Positions 26,257 to 34,351 of a stretch of 64,000 nt of DNA are shown here, one piece after another. The first letter of the stretch is position 1. Each line of letters starts with the position of its first letter. Position numbers and translations under genes: made by a program. Source of the DNA: Spirochaetota bacterium (GTDB lineage: Bacteria > Spirochaetota > GWB1-36-13 > JAKPDD01); contig JAKPDD010000023.1 in NCBI GenBank assembly GCA_029552945.1, positions 248,001-312,000 of the forward strand. The letters are read 5' to 3'. The notes under the pieces are model-generated. The model made no database searches. It saw only the letters and a list, made by a program, of their open reading frames with translations, and was not told where the DNA came from.

Positions 26257-27249
26257 ATGGCTAAAAATGTGGCTATTGTAGGTGCAACTGGTGCAGTAGG
26301 GCAGGAGATGATTAAAGTACTTGAAAAAAGAAATTTTCCTGTAAAAAATATTAAACTACTTGCTTCAAAAAGGTCAGCAGGTAAGGATCTTTTATTCAAA
26401 GGAGAGAAAGTTAAAGTAGAAGAGCTTACCACAACATCTTTTAAAGGTGTTGATATAGCTCTATTTAGTGCAGGAGGGGCTGTATCAAAAGATTTTGCCA
26501 AACATGTTATAGATGCTGGGGCAGTGATGATTGATAATTCAAGTGCTTTTAGGCTTGAAGAAGGTGTCCCTTTAGTTGTTCCTGAAGTAAACCCAGAAGA
26601 TGTAAAATGGCATAAAGGTATAATTTCTAATCCTAATTGTTCTACAATTATAATGGTTGTTGCAATAAATCCTATTTATAAATTGTCGCGAATAAAAAGA
26701 ATAGTTGCTTCTACATATCAGGCAGTATCGGGAGCTGGTGCTTCTGCTATGCAAGAATGTATTGACCAGACAAGAGACTTTTTAAATGGCAAAGAGATAA
26801 AACCAGTTAATTTTGCTCACCAGATAGCTTTTAATCTTATCCCTCATATTGATACATTTCAGGAAAACCTTTATACAAGAGAAGAGATGAAAATGGTATG
26901 GGAGACAAGAAAAATAATGCATGATGATCAAATAAAAGTTGCAGCAACAACAGTAAGAGTCCCTGTACTAAGGTCTCATTCTGAATCTCTTATGATTGAA
27001 ACTGAAAAGAAATTGAGTTTAGAACAGATAAAAGAAGCTATATTAAAAGCCCCAGGTGTTATTTTAGAAGATGAACCACAAAATAAAGTTTATCCTATGC
27101 CTTTTTTTAGGGCAGGCAAAGATGAAGTCTCTGTTGGTAGGATAAGATATGACCTTTCAAGTGAAACAGGTATAATGCTTTGGGTTGTTGGTGATCAATT
27201 GTTGAAAGGGGCAGCTCTAAATGCTGTTCAAATAGCAGAACTTTTATAA
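26257..27249 (+). CDS. asd: aspartate-semialdehyde dehydrogenase
   Basis: Reduces aspartyl phosphate to the semialdehyde, the branch point to lysine/diaminopimelate and threonine/methionine; dapB lies at 48897. The 330-residue product has the nucleotide loop VGATGAVGQEM, the catalytic cysteine in ISNPNCSTIIM (Cys128), the segment QAVSGAGASAMQE, and the catalytic His in VPVLRSHSESLMIE. AAGGAG precedes the ATG. A parS site begins 4 bases after the stop codon, followed by a strong terminator. Confidence 0.96.
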   Translation: MAKNVAIVGATGAVGQEMIKVLEKRNFPVKNIKLLASKRSAGKDLLFKGEKVKVEELTTTSFKGVDIALFSAGGAVSKDFAKHVIDAGAVMIDNSSAFRLEEGVPLVVPEVNPEDVKWHKGIISNPNCSTIIMVVAINPIYKLSRIKRIVASTYQAVSGAGASAMQECIDQTRDFLNGKEIKPVNFAHQIAFNLIPHIDTFQENLYTREEMKMVWETRKIMHDDQIKVAATTVRVPVLRSHSESLMIETEKKLSLEQIKEAILKAPGVILEDEPQNKVYPMPFFRAGKDEVSVGRIRYDLSSETGIMLWVVGDQLLKGAALNAVQIAELL

Positions 27250-27252
27250 TAC

Positions 27253-27268
27253 TGTTTCACGTGAAACA
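27253..27268. other. parS: parS centromere site (ParB binding)
   Basis: TGTTTCACGTGAAACA is a perfect 16-bp palindrome and fits the chromosomal ParB site consensus TGTTNCACGTGAAACA exactly. It lies between the asd stop and its terminator. A second identical copy is at 29833-29848. ParB nucleates on such sites and spreads to form the segregation complex, which also loads SMC. parA and parB are not in the window. Confidence 0.92.
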
Positions 27269-27273
27269 TTTTA

Positions 27274-27310
27274 TTTTGTCATAGGGGCCTCTCTATGACA
27301 AAATTTTTTA
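27274..27310 (+). terminator. rho-independent terminator after asd
   Basis: TTTTGTCATAG (27274-27284) pairs perfectly with CTATGACAAAA (27293-27303) around an 8-base loop, followed by six T. The stem is 11 bp. The A-rich left flank is short, so it works mainly for asd. Confidence 0.93.
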
Positions 27311-27375
27311 TTTTTAAAATTTTTAAGAAAAATTTCTTATATCTAAACAGATCTAAGCCTTACATAAGATTTTTT

Positions 27376-29790
27376 TCAGCACAATTGTATTTTTTGTGTA
27401 TGAAAGATAGCGAGTTCTTTTAAAACTTTTGAAGATGAAGCTATGGTTGTATTTTTAATGGTTGATGGGATAGAGTTTAAAAACTTTATTCCATAACTTT
27501 TTTTTATTACTCTTGGATCAAGTATTATAACAGTTCCTCTATCTTTAATACTCCTTATAAGCCTTCCAAAGCCCTGCTTAAACTTTATTATTGCTTCTGG
27601 CAGGGATATTGTTAAAAATGAGTTTTTACCTTCTTTCTCTGCTATTTCGTAGACTGCTTGTTGAATTGGGCTGTTCGGTGGTGAAAATGGGAGTTTTAAA
27701 ATTATAAGATTTCTTAATGATTCTCCTTTTATATCTATTCCCTCCCAAAAACTATCCACGCCTATTAACACACTGTTGTATTTTCTAAACTTTTCTATTA
27801 TTAAAGTTTTTGATTCTTCCTGTTGTACTAATATAGGATATTTTATATTTTCTCTTAGAAACTCTTTTAGTTTGTTAACTTGAAGAAAAGAGGTACAAAG
27901 TATCAAAGTACCGCCTTCTGTAATTTCAATAGCCTCTTTTATTAGGTATAATTGTTGTTCAGTAATATCTTCAGAATAATAAATGTCTTCAGGAATTAGT
28001 ATTTTTACCTGGCTATCATAGTTGAATACATGGGGTAATATTAATGTTTCAAAATCTATTTTTAGATCCTCTTTAAACTTAGAAAAATCATTTTCTATTG
28101 TTAATGTAGCTGAACAAAAAATAATAGTTTTTTCTTCATTGTTTAAACCAGATATGAGACTGAAAGGATCAATTGGGACTTTATAGATTGCAAAAAATGA
28201 TTTTATTTTGTCTATTTCAACCCATCCAACATAATCATCAGGTGTGCCTAAAAATAAAATCCTAAATAATTCTAGTCCTGCTAATAGATTTATCGCTGTA
28301 TTTTCTATCTGTTTTAGTAACAGGGGCCTTTTTTCTTCTATTGTTGCATCTTTATTTTTTATCTCTTTTATTGTTTTTATTATTTGATTTGAGATAAAAA
28401 GAACAGGTGATTCAATTTCTTCAAATAATGATTTTTCTATTATAGGGTCTTTTATTCTTATTTTGGTTTTTTCATTCTGAGCTTTTTCTGCTATTATATT
28501 ATATATACTGTTTAGTGCACTGGTTATTTTAGGTCTTGTTATTTTTATATTTTCTATAAGTTCATTTATAATCTCTTTTTCTTCTGTTATTTCTAAGAGC
28601 GTTTTTAATTTGCCTGATTTTTTTTCTCCTTCATAATAGAGATAATTTAATTTATTTTTTATTGTGTTTGATGTGATCGATTCTTCTAAAGCTAAATAAC
28701 TTACTTTTTTTAAGTTGTGAGCTTCATCAAATATTATATTGTTTGTTTTAGGAAGCAGGAAAGGCATCTCTTTTTCATCAAAAATAAGACTTAGTATTGT
28801 TAGTGAATGGTTTGATATTATTATATCTGAAGAGAATGCTTTTTGTTTTGCTATATTATAGAAACAGGATTGGAAATGTTTACATTTTTTGTAAAGACAT
28901 GTCTCTGGGCTTGAGTTTATGTCCTGATATACGCTTGAAACTATCTGAAATGGTAATTCTTCCAGATCACCATTCGATGTTTTTGCCCATTCTTCTATTT
29001 CACTGTATATATTTTTGTTATCAAACAGGCCCTCTTTTTCTTTTTTTGCTTCTTCAAGTTTATTTTTACATAGATAGTTATTCCTTCCTTTTATTATTGA
29101 ATAAGTAAATCTAAATGGTATACACTTTTCTAAAAATGCTAGGTCTTTTTCTAATAACTGATGTTGCAGGTTTTTTGTGTAAGTTGATATTATAACTTTT
29201 TCTCTATTTTTTACAGACCAGAAAATTGATGGAATAAGATATGCAAGAGACTTACCTGTACCTGTTGGAGCCTCTATTGCTATTTTTTTTGTATTATTAA
29301 AACATTCTATAACAGCCTCAGCCATTTTGATTTGAGAAGGTCTTTCTTTAAAGCTACTATCTATTTTAGATAAAATTCCATCTTTTTTAAAATAATTAAT
29401 TATTTCATCTTTATTTAATTTTTCTTTTTCTTTTCTGATTAAAGGATAGAAAAATATTATTCTTGCTTTTGTGACATTGTTGTCTATTATGACAGAACTT
29501 ATGCCCGCATAATTCATAAGACTTTCTGCAACTAGGAGATCAGAGTTACTCGGCGTAAGATTAGAGTCAGGATGATTATGGATAACCACATCACAGGCAT
29601 ATGCTTTTGTTAGAAATACTGGTGTTAACTCGAAGTTTCCAAAAGTTATAGCCTCTATTTTATCTATTTTTTGTTTGTTTTCGTCAAAATAGCCTGCAAA
29701 AAATACTTCAACACCTTTAGTTTCTTTTATAATATTTTTGAGGTACGAAATAGCATCTTCTGTAAATATTTCTTCTATCTCTTTTTCCAC
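27376..29790 (-). CDS. DinG-type DNA helicase with N-terminal JAMM/RadC-like domain
   Basis: An 804-residue fusion. Residues 1-125 form a JAB1/MPN domain with a complete JAMM metal site: Glu46 (upstream), HNHP (His71, His73), Ser81 and Asp84, spaced HxHx7SxxD as in active enzymes and RadC. From residue 150 it is a superfamily 2 XPD/DinG helicase: Walker A APTGTGKS (174-181), four cysteines for an iron-sulfur cluster (CKNKL, then CLYKKCKHFQSC), DEAH box (FDEAHNL), and late motifs IFCSATLTIEN, GVDSFWEGIDIKGE and GFGRLIRS. Start is GTG after AGGA. It is third in a unit with the tautomerase and membrane protein, and both parS sites flank it. Confidence 0.88.
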   Translation of the reverse strand: MEKEIEEIFTEDAISYLKNIIKETKGVEVFFAGYFDENKQKIDKIEAITFGNFELTPVFLTKAYACDVVIHNHPDSNLTPSNSDLLVAESLMNYAGISSVIIDNNVTKARIIFFYPLIRKEKEKLNKDEIINYFKKDGILSKIDSSFKERPSQIKMAEAVIECFNNTKKIAIEAPTGTGKSLAYLIPSIFWSVKNREKVIISTYTKNLQHQLLEKDLAFLEKCIPFRFTYSIIKGRNNYLCKNKLEEAKKEKEGLFDNKNIYSEIEEWAKTSNGDLEELPFQIVSSVYQDINSSPETCLYKKCKHFQSCFYNIAKQKAFSSDIIISNHSLTILSLIFDEKEMPFLLPKTNNIIFDEAHNLKKVSYLALEESITSNTIKNKLNYLYYEGEKKSGKLKTLLEITEEKEIINELIENIKITRPKITSALNSIYNIIAEKAQNEKTKIRIKDPIIEKSLFEEIESPVLFISNQIIKTIKEIKNKDATIEEKRPLLLKQIENTAINLLAGLELFRILFLGTPDDYVGWVEIDKIKSFFAIYKVPIDPFSLISGLNNEEKTIIFCSATLTIENDFSKFKEDLKIDFETLILPHVFNYDSQVKILIPEDIYYSEDITEQQLYLIKEAIEITEGGTLILCTSFLQVNKLKEFLRENIKYPILVQQEESKTLIIEKFRKYNSVLIGVDSFWEGIDIKGESLRNLIILKLPFSPPNSPIQQAVYEIAEKEGKNSFLTISLPEAIIKFKQGFGRLIRSIKDRGTVIILDPRVIKKSYGIKFLNSIPSTIKNTTIASSSKVLKELAIFHTQKIQLC

Positions 29791-29826
29791 TATAAAAGTC
29801 CTGGATTAAATTTGAATTAAAAAATT

Positions 29827-30309
29827 TTAATTTGTTTCACGTGAAACAAAAGACTTAATTGTTTTTAATAAAGCTTCAACTTCTTTTATCTCTGATCCCC
29901 TGAATATTGTATATTTTTTTTCGGGTTTTACCATTACCTCCATATCTATGCCCCTCACCAGGATTAACAGAAAACCAGATTCTCCATCTTTTATCCTATA
30001 ATCTATAATTTCTCTTGTTGGGAAAACTGTTTTTTTTGATAAAATAAATTTTTTTTCAATTAAAACAGTATCATCTTTTAAGTTTATCACTATCTTATAT
30101 TTGTGAAATATAAATATCGAACTTGATAAAATTATACATGAGGCAGCTATTACTATTACCCATCGTGTATCAGGGTTAGAAAAATAGATTATTGCAGCAA
30201 GACTTAAAATTATAAACAGAAAATAAAAATAACCCTTTTTATTTGTTTTTTCCTTTTCTATTTTTAAGATATAGTTATCTTTTTCAACTTTAGTTATATC
30301 AAAAGCCAT
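29827..30309 (-). CDS. two-helix membrane protein with PH-like C-terminal domain
   Basis: A 160-residue protein with two adjacent membrane helices (YFYFLFIILSLAAIIYF and WVIVIAASCIILSSSIFIF) followed by a beta-rich cytoplasmic domain (INLKDDTVLIEKKFILSKK, IIDYRIKDGESGFLLILV), the layout of bacterial PH-like/YcxB-type membrane proteins. No specific function. The last residues, FVSRETN, are encoded by the second parS site, so the end of this gene is shaped by a DNA-binding site. It lies 11 bases after the tautomerase gene and 36 before dinG. Confidence 0.65.
   Translation of the reverse strand: MAFDITKVEKDNYILKIEKEKTNKKGYFYFLFIILSLAAIIYFSNPDTRWVIVIAASCIILSSSIFIFHKYKIVINLKDDTVLIEKKFILSKKTVFPTREIIDYRIKDGESGFLLILVRGIDMEVMVKPEKKYTIFRGSEIKEVEALLKTIKSFVSRETN
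29833..29848. other. parS: parS centromere site, second copy, inside a gene end
   Basis: TGTTTCACGTGAAACA again, identical to the site at 27253-27268 and 2580 bases away. It lies within the last codons of the 29827-30309 membrane-protein gene. Surrounding bases differ between the two sites, so conservation is limited to the 16-bp ParB target. Confidence 0.92.
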
Positions 30310-30320
30310 CTTTTAATCCT

Positions 30321-30557
30321 TTAACATGGGTTGTTTTCTAAAGGATTATAACCAGGTTTTATATAGAGTTTTGAGTTTATTATCTCATTTTTAAAGACTT
30401 CTATCCATTTTTCTTGGGGTATTTCTTCGATTGATAGGGAAAATGCTGACCTATCAACATTTAAAACCTCTATTGCTGTGTTTATTATTTTTTCTGCTAA
30501 TTCCCTCTTTTTTTCTTCAGTTCTACCAGGGTACATTTTTATTACTATATGTGGCAT
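30321..30557 (-). CDS. 4-oxalocrotonate tautomerase-family protein
   Basis: A 78-residue tautomerase-superfamily subunit. Pro2, which becomes the N-terminal catalytic proline after removal of Met, opens the sequence MPHIVIKMYPGRTEEKKREL; the beta-alpha-beta pattern continues with AFSLSIEEIPQEKWIE. Such small subunits form hexamers with keto-enol tautomerase activity; the real substrate is usually unknown. GGATA-type ribosome site upstream. First gene of the tautomerase-membrane protein-dinG unit and divergent from proA. Confidence 0.88.
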   Translation of the reverse strand: MPHIVIKMYPGRTEEKKRELAEKIINTAIEVLNVDRSAFSLSIEEIPQEKWIEVFKNEIINSKLYIKPGYNPLENNPC

Positions 30558-30627
30558 TCTAGTATCCTTTTTTATTTTATTTATTAATTAAATTTATCTA
30601 TAAAAATTTTTTAAGGAGCATATAATA

Positions 30628-31881
30628 ATGGATATAAAGTCTTATATAGAAGATATTGCTAAAAGAGCTAAATCTGCTTATTCAAAATCTGTTTCACTAA
30701 GTGGCAGTATTAAAAATAGAGCTCTTTATAAAATAGCAGAATTGCTAGATAAGAATAGAGATGTAATAAAAAAAGAGAATTTAATTGACATGGATAACGG
30801 TAAGAAAAGGGGGCTTTCTAATGCAATGCTTGATAGGCTTTTACTTAATGATAAAAGAATTGATGGCATGATAGAAAGTCTTAAGTCTGTTATATCTCTT
30901 CCGGACCCTGTTGGTGAAGTTTATGATGAAAAGAGGCTTAATAATGGGCTTTTAATTGGTAAACAGAGAGTTCCTCTTGGAGTTATAGGCATGATTTATG
31001 AATCTAGACCAAATGTTACTATTGAGGCATCATCTTTAACCATAAAGTCTTCTAATGCTATAATATTGAGGGGCGGGAGTGAGGCAATTAATTCAAACAA
31101 GATTTTAGGAAATATTATTAGAGAAGCTCTTGATAAGAGCAATATTGATCCTGATATGGTAAATATTATTGAGACAACTGATAGGGAAGCTGTTTTACAT
31201 CTTATAAGAATGGTGGGGAGTGTGGATGTTATTATCCCGAGGGGGGGTGAAGAACTTATAAACTTTGTTTCTCAAAACTCTTTAATCCCAATAATAAAAC
31301 ATGATAAAGGTGTTTGTAGCCTTTTTATAAATTATGATGCTGATAAAAATATGGCAGAGCAAATAGCAGTTAATGCAAAGGTTCAGAGACCAGGTGTATG
31401 TAACGCAATAGAAAATCTTTATATACATAAAGATTATCCTTATAAAAAGGATCTTATTGAAGTGTTGATGAAACATAACGTAAAGATAAAAGGGTATAAA
31501 GAAGCTGCCGATATTGTGGGTGAGATTGAGAGATTTGAAGATTTAAATGAGTTTACTGTAGAATATTTAGATCTTATACTCTCTGTAAAAATTGTAGATT
31601 CTGTTGATGAGGCTATATATATGATAAATACTTATGGTTCAGGTCACTCAGATGCTATTGTTTCCAATAATTATAAAGATATGATGAAGTTTAAAGATGG
31701 AGTCCTTTCTGCTGCTGTATATCTTAATGCTTCAACGAGATTTACTGATGGGTTTGAGTTTGGAATGGGTGGAGAAATAGGTATAAGTACCAATAAATTA
31801 CATGCAAGAGGGCCAGTTGCTTTAAGAGAACTTACAACTTATAAGTATGTGATTATTGGTAATGGTCAGATAAGAGAATGA
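30628..31881 (+). CDS. proA: glutamate-5-semialdehyde dehydrogenase (gamma-glutamyl phosphate reductase)
   Basis: Second step of proline synthesis. The 417-residue aldehyde-dehydrogenase-fold protein has VPLGVIGMIYESRPNVT, AIILRGGSEAINSN, DVIIPRGGEELINFV, the catalytic-cysteine region AKVQRPGVCNAIENLYIH and the end HARGPVALRELTTYKYV. Length is normal. AAGGAG precedes the ATG. No proB is adjacent; ribF follows after 4 bases. Confidence 0.96.
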   Translation: MDIKSYIEDIAKRAKSAYSKSVSLSGSIKNRALYKIAELLDKNRDVIKKENLIDMDNGKKRGLSNAMLDRLLLNDKRIDGMIESLKSVISLPDPVGEVYDEKRLNNGLLIGKQRVPLGVIGMIYESRPNVTIEASSLTIKSSNAIILRGGSEAINSNKILGNIIREALDKSNIDPDMVNIIETTDREAVLHLIRMVGSVDVIIPRGGEELINFVSQNSLIPIIKHDKGVCSLFINYDADKNMAEQIAVNAKVQRPGVCNAIENLYIHKDYPYKKDLIEVLMKHNVKIKGYKEAADIVGEIERFEDLNEFTVEYLDLILSVKIVDSVDEAIYMINTYGSGHSDAIVSNNYKDMMKFKDGVLSAAVYLNASTRFTDGFEFGMGGEIGISTNKLHARGPVALRELTTYKYVIIGNGQIRE

Positions 31882-31885
31882 TTAA

Positions 31886-32794
31886 ATGATAATTATTAAA
31901 GATATAAATAATATTCCTGAATTAAGCTCTGCTGTCTTAACAATTGGTTTCTTCGACGGTTTTCACTTAGGGCATAGAAAAATAATAGATACATTGTTAT
32001 CATTATCTATTCCTAATAAAAAAACTATTGTTGTAACTTTTACTAATCATCCTATTTCTATTATATGCCCTTCTAAAGCCCCAAAAATGATATCTCCTAC
32101 AGACTATAAAATAGAGTTTTTAAAACAAAAAGGTATTGATTATTTAATTCTCCTTGATTTTACTGATGATATAATGAGGCTTAAGCCAATAAAGTTTATA
32201 AACTATTTTACTTCTAAAATAAGACTTTTAGACTTTGTTGTTGGGAGTGATTTTAGATTTGGATATAAAAATGAGGGTGATATTAATTTTTTAAAAAATT
32301 ATTCAATTATGCATTTTTCAAATATAATGGTTGTCCCACCTGTTATAAAAGATGGGTTTAGGGTCTCGAGTAGTTTGATAAGAAAACTTATAAGTGAAGG
32401 AAAGATAAAAGAGGCAAATCGATTTCTAGGAAGAGATTTTTTTATTGAAGGTATTGTTGAGCATGGGGATGGCAAGGGGAAGAACATAGGTTTCCCAACC
32501 GTTAACATTAAGTTAGATAATAACATTATTGCTCCGAAGTTTGGTGTTTATAAAGGCAATGTTTTTATTGATAATAAGATTTATGATTGTTTTATCTTTA
32601 TAAGTGATGAAAAACTTGGCAGGAAGATTGGGGGTATTATTGTTGAAGCGTTTATAAAAGATTTTAATGGTGATCTTTATGGTAAGAAAATAAGAATATC
32701 TTTCAAAAATTTTATAAGAGGTGTTATAAAGTTTGATAATGAAAATGACCTTAAAAACCAAATATTAAAGGATTTAGAGTTTACTGAGAAGTAA
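31886..32794 (+). CDS. ribF: bifunctional riboflavin kinase / FAD synthetase
   Basis: Makes FMN and FAD from riboflavin. The 302-residue product has an N-terminal nucleotidyltransferase (TIGFFDGFHLGHRKIID, FTNHPISII, VGSDFRFGYKNEG, SSSLIRKLISEGKI) and a C-terminal flavokinase (IVEHGDGKGKNIGFPTVNI, FGVYKGNVFI, VEAFIKDFNGDLYGK). Full length, both sites intact. It follows proA by 4 bases. No terminator is evident downstream. Confidence 0.95.
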   Translation: MIIIKDINNIPELSSAVLTIGFFDGFHLGHRKIIDTLLSLSIPNKKTIVVTFTNHPISIICPSKAPKMISPTDYKIEFLKQKGIDYLILLDFTDDIMRLKPIKFINYFTSKIRLLDFVVGSDFRFGYKNEGDINFLKNYSIMHFSNIMVVPPVIKDGFRVSSSLIRKLISEGKIKEANRFLGRDFFIEGIVEHGDGKGKNIGFPTVNIKLDNNIIAPKFGVYKGNVFIDNKIYDCFIFISDEKLGRKIGGIIVEAFIKDFNGDLYGKKIRISFKNFIRGVIKFDNENDLKNQILKDLEFTEK

Positions 32795-32890
32795 CCGTTT
32801 ATTTTGATTTGCTAAAATTTTAATTACGAAGTTTTAATTTTTATTTTCAAGTATTTTTAAAATTATAATAAAAACTTTTAATAATTTAAT

Positions 32891-33566
32891 CTAAAAACTT
32901 AAACCTAACCCAAAGTATGCTTCAGCATTTGGTATTACAGAGTATGATTCAAATACTACAGCGTTGTATCCACCCACACTAAATCCTAGTTTAGCACCTA
33001 TTATAAAGTTAAATGTACTCCCAAGAGATCCCAAAGTCAAAATGTAGTCCCCACATGTTTTCTGGTTTTATGATAATACCTGATATATTTTTTTCTTTTT
33101 CGGAAGGGGTTGCAAACTTTACACTAAATATCATATATAAAAGTCTTGAAGAATAACTATCGTAAAATCCTATTCCAGCCCCGGCATTAATTGAATTGTA
33201 TGAAAAACCAAAGTCATAACTGTTGTAATATGAGTCGTAGTCAGTAAAATAGGCTTCTTCAGTTTGGTATGAAAACTTAAATATAGGGCCCATTATACTA
33301 TAATTAGGGTTGTCAAAAGATTCAGAAGGTAAGAAGAGCATAACAGATATTCCAAGATATACACTGGACATTTTTGGTGTTCCTTCTTCACTAGTGGAGG
33401 AATCTTTATTTTCTTCGTCTGGTATATGAGATGTTAATAGCCCTCCATATCCGGTGATGTAGACTTTTATAGGTGAAACAGAACTATATTCTTCATAAGC
33501 CATCAGTAATTGATTTAAAAACAGTGTTAGTATTAATAAAAATAATATTTTAAATAAAGCCTTCAT
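32891..33566 (-). pseudogene. outer-membrane barrel protein gene with a frameshift near 33020-33034
   Basis: The intact frame from ATG 33566 (signal peptide MKALFKILFLLILTLFLNQ, strong GGAGG upstream) stops early at 33009 after ...FDFGISWEYI. In the next frame the reading continues without stop to TAG at 32891, giving LGSTFNFIIGAKLGFSVGG and then a strand ending YFGLGLSF, a normal barrel end with terminal Phe. Restoring one CT dinucleotide at the CTCT repeat (about 33024-33029) would give a seamless FGISLGSTFNF. So the gene is about 225 codons and broken by a small indel. Whether this is a true mutation, phase switch or sequencing error cannot be told. Confidence 0.75.
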
Positions 33567-33655
33567 AATTTGCCTCCATTTTTTATTTTTTTATGTTTTA
33601 TAAAAATAACTTAAAAAATTTAAATTGTAATGATTTTTAAAAAATTTATAAGAGA

Positions 33656-34348
33656 TTATTTTATCATTATTTTTTTTAACACATCAATATCTTCTTTATA
33701 AGTTATTTTTATGTTGTACCTGGTATCTTCTATTAAAATTGATTTATTATTTTTCATAAATAAAGATGTTTCATCATATATATTTGGGATAATTTTTGTA
33801 TCTTTATTTTTTAGTAAGTCTATAAATAATTTTATTTTAAATCCCTGAGGTGTTGTAACAGCCCATATGTTTTCTCTATCTACATCTTCCTGAAGAAATA
33901 TTATCTCTTTTTCTTTTGATATTTTTTTCAGTGCATCTGTGATTTTATAACCTAATGTTACAACTTCAAAAGTATTTAATTTATCTATTATTTTATCTAT
34001 TGTTGGGATTGAAAAATTTGGTCTTGCCGCATCATGGATGATTAAATTATCATTAGGATTTAATGGAATAATGTTTTGAAGATATTTTAATCCGTTAATA
34101 AGTGATAAGAATCTTGTTTCACCCCCTTCAACTATTTTTATATTATTTATGTTTTCTTTTTTAAGTATATTTTTTGTGTATTCAATTTTTTCTTTGTTTA
34201 TAACAAGTGTTGTATAATCTATTTTACCTGATTTTAAAAACTTGTCTATTGAGTAAAGAAATATTTCTCTGTTATTTATCTTTTCGAATTGTTTAAGGGA
34301 GCCGAAACGTGTTCCAGCTCCAGCAGCCAGAATAATACAAAAGTTCAT
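33656..34348 (-). CDS. ispD: 2-C-methyl-D-erythritol 4-phosphate cytidylyltransferase
   Basis: Third step of the MEP isoprenoid pathway. The 230-residue product shows IILAAGAGTRFGSLKQFEKI (CTP-binding loop with Arg and Lys), EGGETRFLSLINGL, the metal/substrate segment LIIHDAARPNFS, ITDALKKI, and the late TTPQGFKIKLF and YDETSLFMKNN motifs. Normal length. Last gene of the valS unit, 3 bases after the PGK-like gene. Confidence 0.93.
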   Translation of the reverse strand: MNFCIILAAGAGTRFGSLKQFEKINNREIFLYSIDKFLKSGKIDYTTLVINKEKIEYTKNILKKENINNIKIVEGGETRFLSLINGLKYLQNIIPLNPNDNLIIHDAARPNFSIPTIDKIIDKLNTFEVVTLGYKITDALKKISKEKEIIFLQEDVDRENIWAVTTPQGFKIKLFIDLLKNKDTKIIPNIYDETSLFMKNNKSILIEDTRYNIKITYKEDIDVLKKIMIK

Positions 34349-34351
34349 TTT

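Noticed and set aside
27700-27780. DnaA-box-like sequences (TATCCAC, TTATCCA) near the parS pair and at 37611
   Set aside because: None is a full TTATCCACA, they are isolated and lie inside coding sequence; no origin can be called.
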